A stretch of 64,000 bases of DNA from Allomuricauda sp. M10 (GCF_020782875.1 NZ_JAJGBN010000001.1:124001-188000), one strand, 5' to 3'. Shown: positions 9,578 through 18,910, counted from the stretch's first letter. A program made the numbers and translations. Notes: generated by a model not told the origin, from the letters alone.

Positions 9578-10000
9578 CTATTTGGCAAATAATTGTCCCA
9601 TATCCTTAAAAGCTTTGAATTCCAAAGCGTTGCCGGCAGGATCTAAAAAGAACATGGTTGCCTGTTCTCCCACTTCTCCTTTAAAACGGATGTACGGTTC
9701 GATCACAAATTCGATGCCCTTGCCTTCCAATTTTTTGGAAAAGGATTGAAAGGTGTCCCAAGGTAATACCACACCATAATGGGGAACGGGAACATTTTTA
9801 CCATCAACAGGGTTGGTATGTAGCTCCTCTTCGGATTTGGGTTTGTAATGGATGACCAATTGGTGCCCAAAAAGATTGAAATCTACCCAATGATCGGCAG
9901 ATCTTCCTTCCTCGCATTCCAAGACTTCTCGGTAAAAAGTCCTGCATTCATCCAAATTGTGAACGGGGATGGCCACATGAAAAGGGGTAACGTTTTGCAT
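9578..10000 (-). CDS. VOC-family protein (glyoxalase/dioxygenase fold)
   Basis: A 140-residue vicinal-oxygen-chelate protein with two beta-alpha-beta-beta-beta units. The first starts [25 protein letters not shown] (metal-ligand His in FHVAIP) and the second [14 protein letters not shown] ... [15 protein letters not shown] (Glu ligand in LEFK). These ligand positions suggest a metal-dependent enzyme, but the substrate cannot be told. It lies 33 bp downstream of the alpha/beta hydrolase gene on the same strand and may share its transcript. Confidence 0.85.
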   Translation of the reverse strand: MQNVTPFHVAIPVHNLDECRTFYREVLECEEGRSADHWVDFNLFGHQLVIHYKPKSEEELHTNPVDGKNVPVPHYGVVLPWDTFQSFSKKLEGKGIEFVIEPYIRFKGEVGEQATMFFLDPAGNALEFKAFKDMGQLFAK

Positions 10001-10033
10001 CTCTTATTTTTTCTGAAAATTAGGATAACTTTT

Positions 10034-10873
10034 TCAAGCTTCCAAAAATGAAATGATTTGATCGTTCACATCGTCCTGATGCATGGAATGCCCTAGTCCT
10101 TCGGTGCTGACCAATGTGCTTCCTTCCCAATTCTTGTTGACGGCCACCGAAGCATGGTAAGGAGTGATCTGATCCAATTTATCGTGGAACAAAAGCCCTT
10201 TTTTGCTGATGGATTGGGCAAATTTAGATGTGGAAAACTCATTGATTCGAAAACCAAAACGGTTCAGTACGTAGGCATCGAGTTCCTTCATTACCCGATT
10301 GTTGAACTTTAGAATGTTCTGAAAATGCTGCATGATCTCATGGAATTCCGAAGGGGAACCAATGGTTACCATTTTCTCCACCTCCGGACTCGGATTTTTA
10401 TATTGGTTGTAGAGAATGGTCATCCCACCAACCGAGTGCCCGATCAAATGTTTGGGATTGTATTTTTTGACCATGTGGTTCACAGCTATCTCATAAAGGG
10501 GCACATACAAATGTTTGCCCGTGGAATAGCCATGGGAAGGTGCATCGAACGCAATGATATTGAAATCGGCCTCCCGAAGCTTTTTGATGAGATTACGCCA
10601 ACGGAAGGTGTTGCTTTCCCAACCGTGGACCAACAGAACGGTTTCCTTGTTCCCTGGCCAGTGATAGGATTGCACTTTATGTCCTTCAACTTCTTCAATG
10701 GCCAATTTGGCCCCTTCCAAATAATCGGCCTGTTGAGGCAGTACTCTACCTTTCCTTACCGTACAAAATAAATGGAAGGCACTGTCTGCTGCTTTTTTGG
10801 GTGCCATCAAGGTGTATACATTATAATACTGGCCATAAGCCAGGGGCAATATCTTCTTGAGTACTTTCTTCAT
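10034..10873 (-). CDS. Alpha/beta hydrolase
   Basis: A 279-residue alpha/beta-hydrolase with oxyanion-loop motif LLVHGWESNTFRW (about 88-100), nucleophile elbow GHSVGGM (Ser near 147), and a late GLGHSMHQDD that supplies the His. There is no signal peptide, so it is probably cytoplasmic. Substrate unknown. It is divergent from an HxlR-type regulator, and the intergenic region has an inverted repeat 4 bp upstream of this start (10877-10891), so HxlR-type control is plausible. Confidence 0.9.
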   Translation of the reverse strand: MKKVLKKILPLAYGQYYNVYTLMAPKKAADSAFHLFCTVRKGRVLPQQADYLEGAKLAIEEVEGHKVQSYHWPGNKETVLLVHGWESNTFRWRNLIKKLREADFNIIAFDAPSHGYSTGKHLYVPLYEIAVNHMVKKYNPKHLIGHSVGGMTILYNQYKNPSPEVEKMVTIGSPSEFHEIMQHFQNILKFNNRVMKELDAYVLNRFGFRINEFSTSKFAQSISKKGLLFHDKLDQITPYHASVAVNKNWEGSTLVSTEGLGHSMHQDDVNDQIISFLEA

Positions 10874-10876
10874 AAG

Positions 10877-10891
10877 GTTACTTTTTGTAAC
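10877..10891. promoter_or_regulatory. Inverted repeat, candidate HxlR operator
   Basis: GTTAC-TTTTT-GTAAC, a perfect 5-bp inverted repeat with a 5-bp spacer, just upstream of the hydrolase ATG and facing the divergent HxlR gene. A repressor bound here would block the hydrolase transcript. Inferred from position and symmetry only. Confidence 0.45.
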
Positions 10892-10970
10892 TTACTCTTA
10901 ATTTGAAACTAAAATTACATATTCCTTTTTGAAGAAGAAAGAGGTCACAAACTGAAAGCTAGGTGTTTAT

Positions 10971-11393
10971 ATGGAAACTGTTACTGAAAATCAACAAGTT
11001 AGAACTCAAAAAAAATTAGAAAAAATGTTCGGGCATATTGATTACAGAAACCCACCCGAACTTTGCCCGGTGCGTGATGTGATGTCCGTGGCCTCGGACC
11101 AATGGAGTATCTTGATTCTTTTATGGTTGGGTTATTTTCAGGTGCTTCGCTTCAACAAACTTAAAAAGTATGTGTACGGCATCTCCAACAAAGTATTGAG
11201 CCAGCGTTTAAAAATACTTGAGGCCGACGGTTATATAGAAAGAAAGGCCTATCCAGAAGTGCCTATTCGGGTGGAATATAATCTGACCGAATTTGGTCAA
11301 ACCTACGTGGAAAAACTGTTGGAACTGGCCGAATGGATGCACGACAATAGTCCAAAAGTTATCGCCAATCGGGAACAGTATGGTTTGAATTAA
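10971..11393 (+). CDS. HxlR-family transcriptional regulator
   Basis: A 140-residue winged-helix protein of the HxlR (MarR-like) family. The core is CPVRDVMSVASDQWSILILLWL, then FNKLKKYVYGISNKVLSQRLKILEADGYIERKAYPEVPIRVEYNLTEFGQ, which holds the recognition helix and wing. A single N-terminal Cys (ELCPVRD) matches the redox- or aldehyde-sensing Cys of some members. It is divergent from the alpha/beta hydrolase gene and most likely controls it. Confidence 0.93.
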   Translation: METVTENQQVRTQKKLEKMFGHIDYRNPPELCPVRDVMSVASDQWSILILLWLGYFQVLRFNKLKKYVYGISNKVLSQRLKILEADGYIERKAYPEVPIRVEYNLTEFGQTYVEKLLELAEWMHDNSPKVIANREQYGLN

Positions 11394-11411
11394 CGCAAAT
11401 AGATCTTTGAT

Positions 11412-11960
11412 CTATTCCCATCCCAACATCAAATATTTCAATTTGGCCTCATCCGGAATTTGAACTTCTTCAATATTGGACATGGTGAACCTGAGATTGC
11501 CCGGTAGTTCTTCCTTATCCAACGTAAAATAAAGATTGCTTTCCTTTGGAAAGATCACCACACTGTTCAAAGTGGTCACGATCTTTTTAATGGGATATTT
11601 CTTTTTAAGGTCCGCAAACGTACTTTTCAACCCAATGCCTTTGTCGGAAATATATCTTGGATCCATGATTCTTACATTTTCTATGCCTTGGATGCTGTCT
11701 GTGTCAGGGGTAATGGATAATAAATGTTTACCCCCTTTTTCAAAGATTTCTATCTTGTTCGCCTTGGTGCCGGCCACTAATCGCGAGGTATCCATAACCA
11801 CGGAATCTTGTGCGAAAATGGATTCGAGTTCACTGACCTTGGTGGTTTGGGTCATGGGACCCACGCTGGTTTCAGTGATTACAAAGGTTATCTCCTTTTC
11901 GCAGGATTGTACAAAAATAAGGCCCAAGAAAAGGGCGATTGCTTTCGCGGTATTTTTCAT
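11412..11960 (-). CDS. Lipoprotein of unknown function (DUF1131-like)
   Basis: A 182-residue lipoprotein (MKNTAKAIALFLGLIFVQSC). The body starts TETSVGPM and includes IENVRIMDPRYISDKGIGLKSTFADLKKKYP, a layout reminiscent of DUF1131-type envelope lipoproteins, though I am not sure of the family. It follows the HerA-like ATPase gene by 4 bp on the same strand, so they probably share a transcript. Confidence 0.75.
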   Translation of the reverse strand: MKNTAKAIALFLGLIFVQSCEKEITFVITETSVGPMTQTTKVSELESIFAQDSVVMDTSRLVAGTKANKIEIFEKGGKHLLSITPDTDSIQGIENVRIMDPRYISDKGIGLKSTFADLKKKYPIKKIVTTLNSVVIFPKESNLYFTLDKEELPGNLRFTMSNIEEVQIPDEAKLKYLMLGWE

Positions 11961-11964
11961 AAAA

Positions 11965-13485
11965 TTATCGGATCACTTTTTTCAATACTCCTAGCATACC
12001 TCTAATGAACGTGGCACTGGTCAACACTTTTACCACAGGGTTCATACGGGTGCTGCTTCGGGTTGTAGTAGTTCTTCTGGTAGTTGTTTTTTGTTCTTTT
12101 ACTTTTTCGGCTTCTTTTTCGGCCTTGGCCATTTTTTCATTGAGGATTTCGTAGGCACTTTCACGGTCTACTTCCTCGTTGTATTTTTTGATCAATTTGG
12201 ATTTGCCCAAAACATCCTTGATTTCGGATTCGGTCAAAATATCCATTCGGCTCATTGGGGCTCTCATCATGGTGGCCGCCAAAGGGGTAGGTCTTCCTTT
12301 TTCATCCAAAGCGGAAATAAGTGCCTCCCCAGTACCAAGTGAAGTCAATACTTCCGCAGTATCGTAAAACTCGGAAATAGGATAGTTCTGTGCCGTTAAT
12401 TTAATGGCCTGTCTGTCCTTGGCGGTAAATGCCCTTAGGGCATGTTGCACTTTCAAACCTAATTGCGCCAACACATCGTCCGGCACATCGGTTGGGTTTT
12501 GGGTCACAAAATATAGTCCGATTCCTTTGGAACGGATTAATTTTACGATGCTCTCTATTTGGTTCAAAAGGGCTTTGGAGGCATTATCAAAAATTAAATG
12601 GGCCTCATCTATGAACAATACCAATTCAGGTCTGTCACTATCTCCTTGCTCTGGAAAAGTGGAATAAATTTCTGCTAAAAGGCTCAACATAAAAGTGGAG
12701 AACAACTTTGGACGGTCCTGAATATCCGTCAGCCGGATGATGTTCACAAAACCTCTTCCATTTTCATCAATACGAACCAGATCTTCTACATCAAAGGATT
12801 TTTCCCCAAAGAAAAGATCGGCTCCCTGCTGTTCCAATTCAATGATTTTTCTCAAGATAGTCCCTGTGGAACTGGTAGAAATACGACCGTACGATTCCTG
12901 GAATTCTTCTTTTCCTTCCTCAGTGGCATATTGCAATACCTTTTTAAAATCCTTAAGGTCCAAAAGGGGCAGCTTATTGTCATCACAATATTTGAAAACC
13001 ACAGCTACAATGCCTTCCTGTGCTTCGGAAAGATCCAAGATCCTGGACAATAACACCGGCCCGAATTCGGATACCGTGGCTCGTAAGCGAACCCCGTCCT
13101 GGTCAGAAAGCGACATAATTTCCACCGGAAATCCTTTGGCCTCAAAGGGCAGCCCGATCTTGGCATGGCGCTCGTCGATTTTAGGGTGTCCTGGGCTGGG
13201 CTGGGCAATACCGCTCAAATCACCTTTCAGGTCCATTAACAATACTGGTATACCTTTGTCGGAAAGATTTTCGGCCAAAACCTGAAGGGTCTTGGTCTTA
13301 CCAGTACCCGTTGCCCCGGCAATTAGGCCGTGACGGTTAAGGGTCTTCAGGGGTATCTTCACAAATGCATTGGTCATGGTTTCCCCTTCCTGCATGGCGG
13401 CTCCCATCACAATGGAATCGCCTTTCATGGCGTAGCCTTGTTCTATATGTTCAAAGAATTTTTCTTTGTCGCCCATGGTGTTCAA
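11965..13485 (-). CDS. HerA/DUF853-type ATPase (helicase HerA-like)
   Basis: A 506-residue P-loop ATPase. Walker A is GATGTGKTK (about 56-64) and Walker B is LVLFIDEAHLIF (about 286-297), with FVTQNPTDVPDDVLAQLG downstream as in DUF853 and HerA-like proteins. The C-terminal 80 residues are Lys/Glu-rich and then Thr/Arg-rich (KTTTRRTTTTRSSTR) before a short hydrophobic end, an unusual basic tail. The start could be 13485 or 13476. The role of stand-alone members is unclear; a DNA-translocase-like activity is inferred from the fold. It is divergent from the RidA gene across 47 bp. Confidence 0.9.
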   Translation of the reverse strand: MNTMGDKEKFFEHIEQGYAMKGDSIVMGAAMQEGETMTNAFVKIPLKTLNRHGLIAGATGTGKTKTLQVLAENLSDKGIPVLLMDLKGDLSGIAQPSPGHPKIDERHAKIGLPFEAKGFPVEIMSLSDQDGVRLRATVSEFGPVLLSRILDLSEAQEGIVAVVFKYCDDNKLPLLDLKDFKKVLQYATEEGKEEFQESYGRISTSSTGTILRKIIELEQQGADLFFGEKSFDVEDLVRIDENGRGFVNIIRLTDIQDRPKLFSTFMLSLLAEIYSTFPEQGDSDRPELVLFIDEAHLIFDNASKALLNQIESIVKLIRSKGIGLYFVTQNPTDVPDDVLAQLGLKVQHALRAFTAKDRQAIKLTAQNYPISEFYDTAEVLTSLGTGEALISALDEKGRPTPLAATMMRAPMSRMDILTESEIKDVLGKSKLIKKYNEEVDRESAYEILNEKMAKAEKEAEKVKEQKTTTRRTTTTRSSTRMNPVVKVLTSATFIRGMLGVLKKVIR

Positions 13486-13532
13486 TTTCCGATAAAAATA
13501 GGGTAATTTTAAGCAAAACTAAAAACCGAACT

Positions 13533-13985
13533 ATGAAACCTTTTCACTACGCCGTGTTGTCATTATTGATGAGCGGGGTGATGGCTACAACCTACGCCCA
13601 AGAAAGCACAGGGATTATTTTTCACAAATCGCACGAACCAAAAAAACAGAATGCCCCCTTCAGTGATGCTGTTCAGGCCGGGAATACTTTTTATTTGGCC
13701 GGGCAAATAGGTATGGACCAATCTACTAGAACCTTGGTGGAAGGTGGTGTGCAGGCGGAAACCGAGCAGGCGATTAAAAATATTGCGGATGTTTTGGCCC
13801 AATATGAAATGACATTGGACAATGTGGTGAAATGCACCGTGATTTTAAGCGATATCTCCGATTTTGGAGCCTTCAATGAAATCTACACCCAATATTTCAC
13901 CAAAAAACCGGCACGGACCACTTTTGCTGCAAGTGGCATTGCAGCCAATGGCAAGGTGGAAATTGATGTCATTGCCGTTAAATAA
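13533..13985 (+). CDS. RidA-family protein with signal peptide
   Basis: A RidA/YjgF/YER057c domain (about residues 35-150) preceded by a signal peptide (MKPFHYAVLSLLMSGVMATTYAQ), so it should act in the periplasm. Classic RidA hydrolyses reactive 2-aminoacrylate and imines in the cytosol. The key Arg and its context are kept (PARTTFAASGIA), as is LAGQIGMD near the start of the fold. The ATG at 13533 is chosen because it starts the signal peptide; the longer frame overlaps the divergent ATPase gene. The exported substrate is unknown. Confidence 0.9.
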   Translation: MKPFHYAVLSLLMSGVMATTYAQESTGIIFHKSHEPKKQNAPFSDAVQAGNTFYLAGQIGMDQSTRTLVEGGVQAETEQAIKNIADVLAQYEMTLDNVVKCTVILSDISDFGAFNEIYTQYFTKKPARTTFAASGIAANGKVEIDVIAVK

Positions 13986-14038
13986 CTCAGTCTATCGTTA
14001 AAATTCCAGTGTATTAACAGAAGTGGTGATCCGAAGGA

Positions 14039-14046
14039 TAAGTTTG
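14039..14046 (+). promoter_or_regulatory. -7 box upstream of the lectin-domain gene
   Basis: TAAGTTTG fits TAnnTTTG, 32 bp before the ATG at 14078. No good -33 element was seen. Confidence 0.4.
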
Positions 14047-14077
14047 TATCTTTCCAGTTATCGCATTAAACAATCAC

Positions 14078-16597
14078 ATGCAGTCTTGGTATCGATTTAA
14101 GGATAAAAAAGCGTCCCTTTTGATTATGGGGCTTTTATTGTTTTATATTGATTTTGTCCATGCTGCCTATAATGTAGCGCCAGAAATTGTTGCTGATGGT
14201 GACCAAGTGTATTGTCCACTAACGGCCATGCCCATCGTGACCAATTTTGATATCATAGATCCGGACGATACTGAAATTGATGCCTTCTATATTCAGATTT
14301 CCACGGGTTATCAGCGAGGATTTGATTTGTTGTCTCTGACCAATTCCCATCCCACCATTTCCACAAGTTGGAACAGTCAAGAAGCAAAACTCACTTTAAC
14401 AGGTTCCGGTGGCGGTTCCATGCTGTATGTAGACCTTATTGCAGCTGTAAAAGATGTGGTCTTTGAAAGTACTTCGGAATCACCTACCGCGGAAAAGTTT
14501 TTCTCCTTTACCATCGGAAGTGTCAATTATTTGCCAGAAACAGGCCATTATTACGAGTATGTTTCCCAAGTGGGAATAAGTTGGGAAGAAGCTCGGGTGG
14601 CAGCACAGAACAGGACTTTTTTTGGACTTCAAGGGTATTTGGTTACAGTGACCTCTTCAGCGGAAGCCCAAATTACGGGAGAGCAGGCAGCTGGTACCGG
14701 ATGGATAGGAGGGTCTGATGCCCAAACGGAAGGCGTATGGAAATGGATGACGGGGCCGGAAGCTGGACAGATTTTTTGGAATGGGAATTTTACGGGCAAT
14801 TCCCCCAATTTTGCATTTTGGAACACTGAAGAACCCAACGATCTTAATGGTGAGGACTATGCCCACATTACCGCACCTGGAATAGGAATTACGGGATCAT
14901 GGAACGACCTTCGGATTACAGGTGACGCCACCGGGGATTACCAACCCAAAGGCTATATTGTAGAATATGGTGGAATGCCAGGGGATCCTGTTTTGAATCT
15001 TTCTGCCAGTACCAAAATCAGCACGCCTAAAATTGAAAGCACGGTGCCAGCTGAACGTTGCGGACCTGGGGTTGTCACACTCAATGCAGCAACGACCATC
15101 GGGGAGGTTTGGTGGTTTGATGCCGATGGAAACAACATCGGGATCGGGGAAAGTTTTGATACTCCCTATTTGGATACTACAACCACATTTTATGTTCTGG
15201 CTACTTACAATGGATGCACCACTGGCCAAAAAACTTCTGTTCAAGCTGAGATAAAAATTTTGCCAGAAATCAATGATGGGGTTACCCTTACTAACTGTGA
15301 TGCGGATGGTGTTTCGGATGGGTTCACCAATTTTGACCTTACCCAATATCTGTATCTGTTGAGCCCAAATGAACAACCCTTCAATTTTTCATTTTACCTC
15401 ACTGCTGCTGATGCGGAAAATGAAGTGAACCGAATTGCCGCCAATGATTTCAACAATTCTGTGGCCGATCAGATTTATTTCCGGGCCGATGGTGTCGGTC
15501 CATATTGCCATGCTATCGGCACTGTCTATCTTGATGTGTCCACAACTTCATTTCCTGCTGGGTATCGATATGAATTGCAAACTTGTGATACAGAGGAAAG
15601 CGATGGGATTGCCCCATTTGATTTGACTGATGCCGAAGCCGATATGTTGGCACAGTTTCCATCAGGAAATGGATTGACCGTTACTTTTTATCAGACCGAA
15701 GATGATGCACTATACAAACGGAATGAAATTGGGAATACGGAGACGTATTTCAACAGTGTTCCATATTCCGATTCATTGTTTGTTCGGGTTGATGATGAAG
15801 GTTCAGGAACCTGTTTTGGGGTGGGGGAATATCTTTTTCTTACGGTTTGGCCTATTCCTTCCTTCGAGTTGGAAAGTGAATATTCATTCTGTACTGGAGG
15901 ACAAGTTGAGGTTTCTCCAATAAATGCTTCAGGTAATTACACGTATTCCTGGCGAAACGAAGCCAATTTTGAAGTTGGGACCGGAGCATCTTTTTCTGCT
16001 TCAGAAGCAGGCAGGTACAGTGCCATTGCCACTTCTATTGAAGGTTGTGTTGCCTCACCAGTTTACTTTAATGTAACCGAATCAGGTCCACCTGATTTGT
16101 TGCCGGAATTTGTATTAGTCGATGATGATGGTGATACAGGAACCATTACCGTTTTATATGAAAATGGGGAATTGGGACTTGGAGATTATGAATTTTACTT
16201 GGATGACTTGTATGGAACCAAATCAGAAACCTCGGTATTTACAGAGGTGGAACCTGGCCTGCATACCCTTTTTGCTGTAGATAAAAATGGCTGTGGAATG
16301 GATTGGATCCAAGTTGGAGTGGTGGGAGTTCCTAAATTTTTCTCACCTAATGCGGATGGGATAAATGATTTTCTTGGGATAAAAGGCATCACCAGTGAAT
16401 TTTACACAGAAGGCAGTTTTGCTGTTTTTGATCGTTATGGCAAACTGTTGGTCCAATTGGATCCCATGCTTCATGGTTGGACCGGTTTTTATAATGGTCG
16501 TCCTTTACCACCTTCCGATTATTGGTATGTGCTGCAGTTGGTGGACCATGATGGGGCCATCCATCTCAAAAAAGGACATTTCACCCTAAAGCAATAA
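14078..16597 (+). CDS. Secreted C-type lectin-domain protein, T9SS type B
   Basis: An 839-residue exported protein. After an N-terminal hydrophobic signal (LLIMGLLLFYIDFVHA), a beta-rich region runs to about residue 150. A C-type-lectin-like domain follows, about 155-300 (GHYYEYVSQVGISWEEARVAA, TGWIGGSDAQTEGVWKWMTG, WNTEEPNDLNGEDYAHI), with EPN and ND signatures of Ca-dependent sugar binding. Ig-like and CHU-type repeats (FTNFDLTQYL, APFDLTDAEADML) span about 400-740. The end is a gliding-motility/T9SS type B sorting domain (FFSPNADGINDFLGI to the end). Predicted to be secreted by type IX and stay at the surface, perhaps as a glycan-binding adhesin. Confidence 0.9.
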   Translation: MQSWYRFKDKKASLLIMGLLLFYIDFVHAAYNVAPEIVADGDQVYCPLTAMPIVTNFDIIDPDDTEIDAFYIQISTGYQRGFDLLSLTNSHPTISTSWNSQEAKLTLTGSGGGSMLYVDLIAAVKDVVFESTSESPTAEKFFSFTIGSVNYLPETGHYYEYVSQVGISWEEARVAAQNRTFFGLQGYLVTVTSSAEAQITGEQAAGTGWIGGSDAQTEGVWKWMTGPEAGQIFWNGNFTGNSPNFAFWNTEEPNDLNGEDYAHITAPGIGITGSWNDLRITGDATGDYQPKGYIVEYGGMPGDPVLNLSASTKISTPKIESTVPAERCGPGVVTLNAATTIGEVWWFDADGNNIGIGESFDTPYLDTTTTFYVLATYNGCTTGQKTSVQAEIKILPEINDGVTLTNCDADGVSDGFTNFDLTQYLYLLSPNEQPFNFSFYLTAADAENEVNRIAANDFNNSVADQIYFRADGVGPYCHAIGTVYLDVSTTSFPAGYRYELQTCDTEESDGIAPFDLTDAEADMLAQFPSGNGLTVTFYQTEDDALYKRNEIGNTETYFNSVPYSDSLFVRVDDEGSGTCFGVGEYLFLTVWPIPSFELESEYSFCTGGQVEVSPINASGNYTYSWRNEANFEVGTGASFSASEAGRYSAIATSIEGCVASPVYFNVTESGPPDLLPEFVLVDDDGDTGTITVLYENGELGLGDYEFYLDDLYGTKSETSVFTEVEPGLHTLFAVDKNGCGMDWIQVGVVGVPKFFSPNADGINDFLGIKGITSEFYTEGSFAVFDRYGKLLVQLDPMLHGWTGFYNGRPLPPSDYWYVLQLVDHDGAIHLKKGHFTLKQ

Positions 16598-16630
16598 TAA
16601 AAGATAGCTGGGAATCAACGGGTAGAAATG

Positions 16631-16638
16631 TATCTTTG
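16631..16638 (+). promoter_or_regulatory. -7 box at queE
   Basis: TATCTTTG fits TAnnTTTG and lies inside the most upstream possible queE frame (start 16628). It therefore rules that start out and leaves 16643 (nearly leaderless) or 16661 as the true start. Confidence 0.55.
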
Positions 16639-16642
16639 CACC

Positions 16643-17275
16643 ATGGTTGAAAACAACGTGATGGAATTGGTGGAAAAGGGCCTGATGCTCCCCTTGATGG
16701 AAGAATTTTATACCATTCAGGGCGAAGGGTTCTACAAAGGAACGGCCGCTTACTTTGTACGAGTGGGTGGTTGCGATGTAGGTTGCCATTGGTGTGATGT
16801 AAAGGAAAGCTGGAATGCCGAAACACATCCCCCGACCGAAATTGACAGCATAATTACCAACGCTGAAAAATATTCCGATACCATTGTGATTACAGGCGGT
16901 GAGCCATTGACTTGGGACATGGGTCCCCTGACTGAAGGTTTGAAGGCCAAAATGATGAAGACCCATATTGAAACTTCCGGTGCATACCCTTTGACCGGAG
17001 TTTGGGACTGGATTTGTCTTTCCCCAAAAAAGAACAAATTGCCCGAAGGTGAAATTTACCAAAAAGCGGATGAGTTAAAGATCATCGTTTATAACAAACA
17101 CGATTTCATCTTTGCCGAAGAGCAGGCTGCCCAGGTCAGCGAAAAATGTATTCTTTATCTGCAACCGGAATGGAGTGTCCGTGACAAAATGGTTCCACTG
17201 ATCGTGGACTATGTGATGCAGAATCCTAAATGGAAAGTGTCCTTACAGACCCATAAATACTTGAATATCCCTTAG
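16643..17275 (+). CDS. queE: 7-carboxy-7-deazaguanine synthase QueE
   Basis: Radical SAM enzyme converting 6-carboxy-5,6,7,8-tetrahydropterin to 7-carboxy-7-deazaguanine on the way to queuosine. The [4Fe-4S] motif CDVGCHWC (CX3CX2C) follows FYTIQGEGFYKGTAAYFVRVGG. ITGGEPLTWD and HIETSGAYPL are family hallmarks. About 210 residues, usual for the short Bacteroidota type. Two starts are possible: 16643 (MVENNVMELV) and 16661 (MELVEKG). The -7-like box at 16631-16638 would leave almost no leader for the first. Converges on the metalloprotease gene with 8 bp between. Confidence 0.95.
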   Translation: MVENNVMELVEKGLMLPLMEEFYTIQGEGFYKGTAAYFVRVGGCDVGCHWCDVKESWNAETHPPTEIDSIITNAEKYSDTIVITGGEPLTWDMGPLTEGLKAKMMKTHIETSGAYPLTGVWDWICLSPKKNKLPEGEIYQKADELKIIVYNKHDFIFAEEQAAQVSEKCILYLQPEWSVRDKMVPLIVDYVMQNPKWKVSLQTHKYLNIP

Positions 17276-17283
17276 GCCAGATT

Positions 17284-18087
17284 TTATCGGCCACCATATT
17301 TTTGGAGATCTAGCAAACATTCGGCATCAAAATCAGGGATTGAAGCCAAGCCTTTGGATGCACGATTCTGCATGGTTTTCAACAAGGAGGTCCCAAATTC
17401 AAGTTCGGCACGCATTAAACAACCGGCCACATTGCAGTGGTTGGAGGCATCTGGATCTTCATGGTCATTGACCGACTGGGTGCTCAAGTTGACCAAGCCA
17501 AAAAGATGCCCAAATTCATGGAATAGGGTAGCGGTCTCCACATCGGCAACGGTTACCGCTGTACTGGCATTGGCCAATTCTTTGATGGTAGCCTCGTATG
17601 CGATCATGGAAGTATTTCGATATACGGCTCCTAAGGTAACAGTACCATCATCAGGATTATCGCTATCTGAAGGGGCATCGGCAAAATAGATGTAAATGGC
17701 CAATGTGGTACCATCGTTATATGCGGTTCTATTTTTGTTTTCCAAGTCGACCACTTCATCAAGGGTCAATGTCTCTTCACCTGGGGAGGTCAATGGGGTA
17801 TATTTGAACTCAATGTTATCCTTGAAAGTCCGGGCTCTCAGGAAATTTTCAAAATTGGTAATGGCTTCCGTAGTAGGTTGTTGACCGGAAACGTATCCTA
17901 TTTCAATCAGAAGTTTGTCAAAATTGGCGTTGGCCAAAAGGTCACTGGCCGAGGCTCCCGTTGTTAATCGGTTTCCCGATTTATCAATGGTGGAAGATGA
18001 ATTGGATGGTGTGATATCGGAATCCTTGGAGCACCCGATCAATAATATCAATCCAAAAACCGTGTACAGTACATTTCTCTTTTTCAT
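17284..18087 (-). CDS. Zinc metalloprotease-like lipoprotein
   Basis: A 267-residue lipoprotein (lipobox LILLIGC at about residue 19). The centre holds the metzincin-like zinc motif HEFGHLFGLVNL, followed about 25 residues later by CNVAGCLM, which may provide a Met-turn. This suggests a small surface or periplasmic zinc peptidase. An early FENFLRARTFKD stretch is unassigned. Substrate and exact peptidase family unknown. Independent gene, 41 bp after the methyltransferase gene on the same strand. Confidence 0.8.
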   Translation of the reverse strand: MKKRNVLYTVFGLILLIGCSKDSDITPSNSSSTIDKSGNRLTTGASASDLLANANFDKLLIEIGYVSGQQPTTEAITNFENFLRARTFKDNIEFKYTPLTSPGEETLTLDEVVDLENKNRTAYNDGTTLAIYIYFADAPSDSDNPDDGTVTLGAVYRNTSMIAYEATIKELANASTAVTVADVETATLFHEFGHLFGLVNLSTQSVNDHEDPDASNHCNVAGCLMRAELEFGTSLLKTMQNRASKGLASIPDFDAECLLDLQKYGGR

Positions 18088-18128
18088 TTATAGCAAATAT
18101 AAAATAGAACGTTCCATATCGGAATCTA

Positions 18129-18839
18129 TTACTTTTTTAAGGTAAGCTTGGCCAAATAGTCGTAATGTTTACCGGAAACTAGCAGTTCGCATTCCATTCC
18201 GTTGGCCCAGCATGCATTTTGCAAGGTATTATAATCCAAATAAATCCAATCGAAGGGTTCTGTTTTCCAATCTTTATATTGCATGGTAAAGTTCACCTCT
18301 CCATAATAATGCCCGTTGTTGGGAATCCAATACCCACCATCCTCATCCTCATCGAACATATAGATGATATCGCTTGAATCTAACAATATCTGCCCATTCT
18401 CCCTCAACAATGAGGCCAAATGCTGTAAGAATGCGGTTAAATTGCCAAGAGTGCCTGCCAACCCGATGCCGTTCATCAATAACAACAATGTGTCGAAAGT
18501 ATCACCGGAATAGTCCAAAATAGGGCTTAAAATCGTCTTTTGAACCCCTCTTTCTTTGGTCACGGCAATACAACCTTCAGAATTGTCCAGAGCGGTAACA
18601 TCCAATCCTTTGTCCTGTAGATAAAGAGCGTGACTACCAGCGCCGCATCCAATATCCAGGATTTTTCCAGAGGCCATTTTTAGGGCCTTCTGTTCAATTT
18701 TGGGCATGTCCTTGAATTTTCGGAACAGGTAGGGAATGGGGATTATATCTTCTTCATCCAAAGAGGAAAAAGTTGTAATGTCCTCTGAATAGTTTCCGTG
18801 TTGAAAGTCCATGACGGCCTTGCCTAAAACGTCTGCCAT
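18129..18839 (-). CDS. Class I SAM-dependent methyltransferase
   Basis: A 236-residue Rossmann-fold methyltransferase. Motif I is ILDIGCGAGSHALYL (about 61-75), then VTALDNSEGCIAV and FDTLLLLMNGIGLAG. The N-terminus starts MADVLGKAVMDFQHGN. Substrate unknown; the fold is clear. It is divergent from the YkgJ-family gene. Confidence 0.9.
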   Translation of the reverse strand: MADVLGKAVMDFQHGNYSEDITTFSSLDEEDIIPIPYLFRKFKDMPKIEQKALKMASGKILDIGCGAGSHALYLQDKGLDVTALDNSEGCIAVTKERGVQKTILSPILDYSGDTFDTLLLLMNGIGLAGTLGNLTAFLQHLASLLRENGQILLDSSDIIYMFDEDEDGGYWIPNNGHYYGEVNFTMQYKDWKTEPFDWIYLDYNTLQNACWANGMECELLVSGKHYDYLAKLTLKK

Positions 18840-18872
18840 GAAAGTGGTGTTTGTACAAAGGTGGGACTTTAA

Positions 18873-18904
18873 TTGCAGAGAAAAGTTTAATTTGGATAAG
18901 TTTG
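18873..18904 (+). promoter_or_regulatory. Promoter of the YkgJ-family gene
   Basis: TTG at 18873-18875, 21-bp spacer, TAAGTTTG at 18897-18904: a good match to the Bacteroidota -33/-7 pattern (TTG, 19-21 bp, TAnnTTTG). It supports the ATG at 18911, six bases downstream, rather than the longer frame from 18851. Confidence 0.6.
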
Positions 18905-18910
18905 TGCGAT

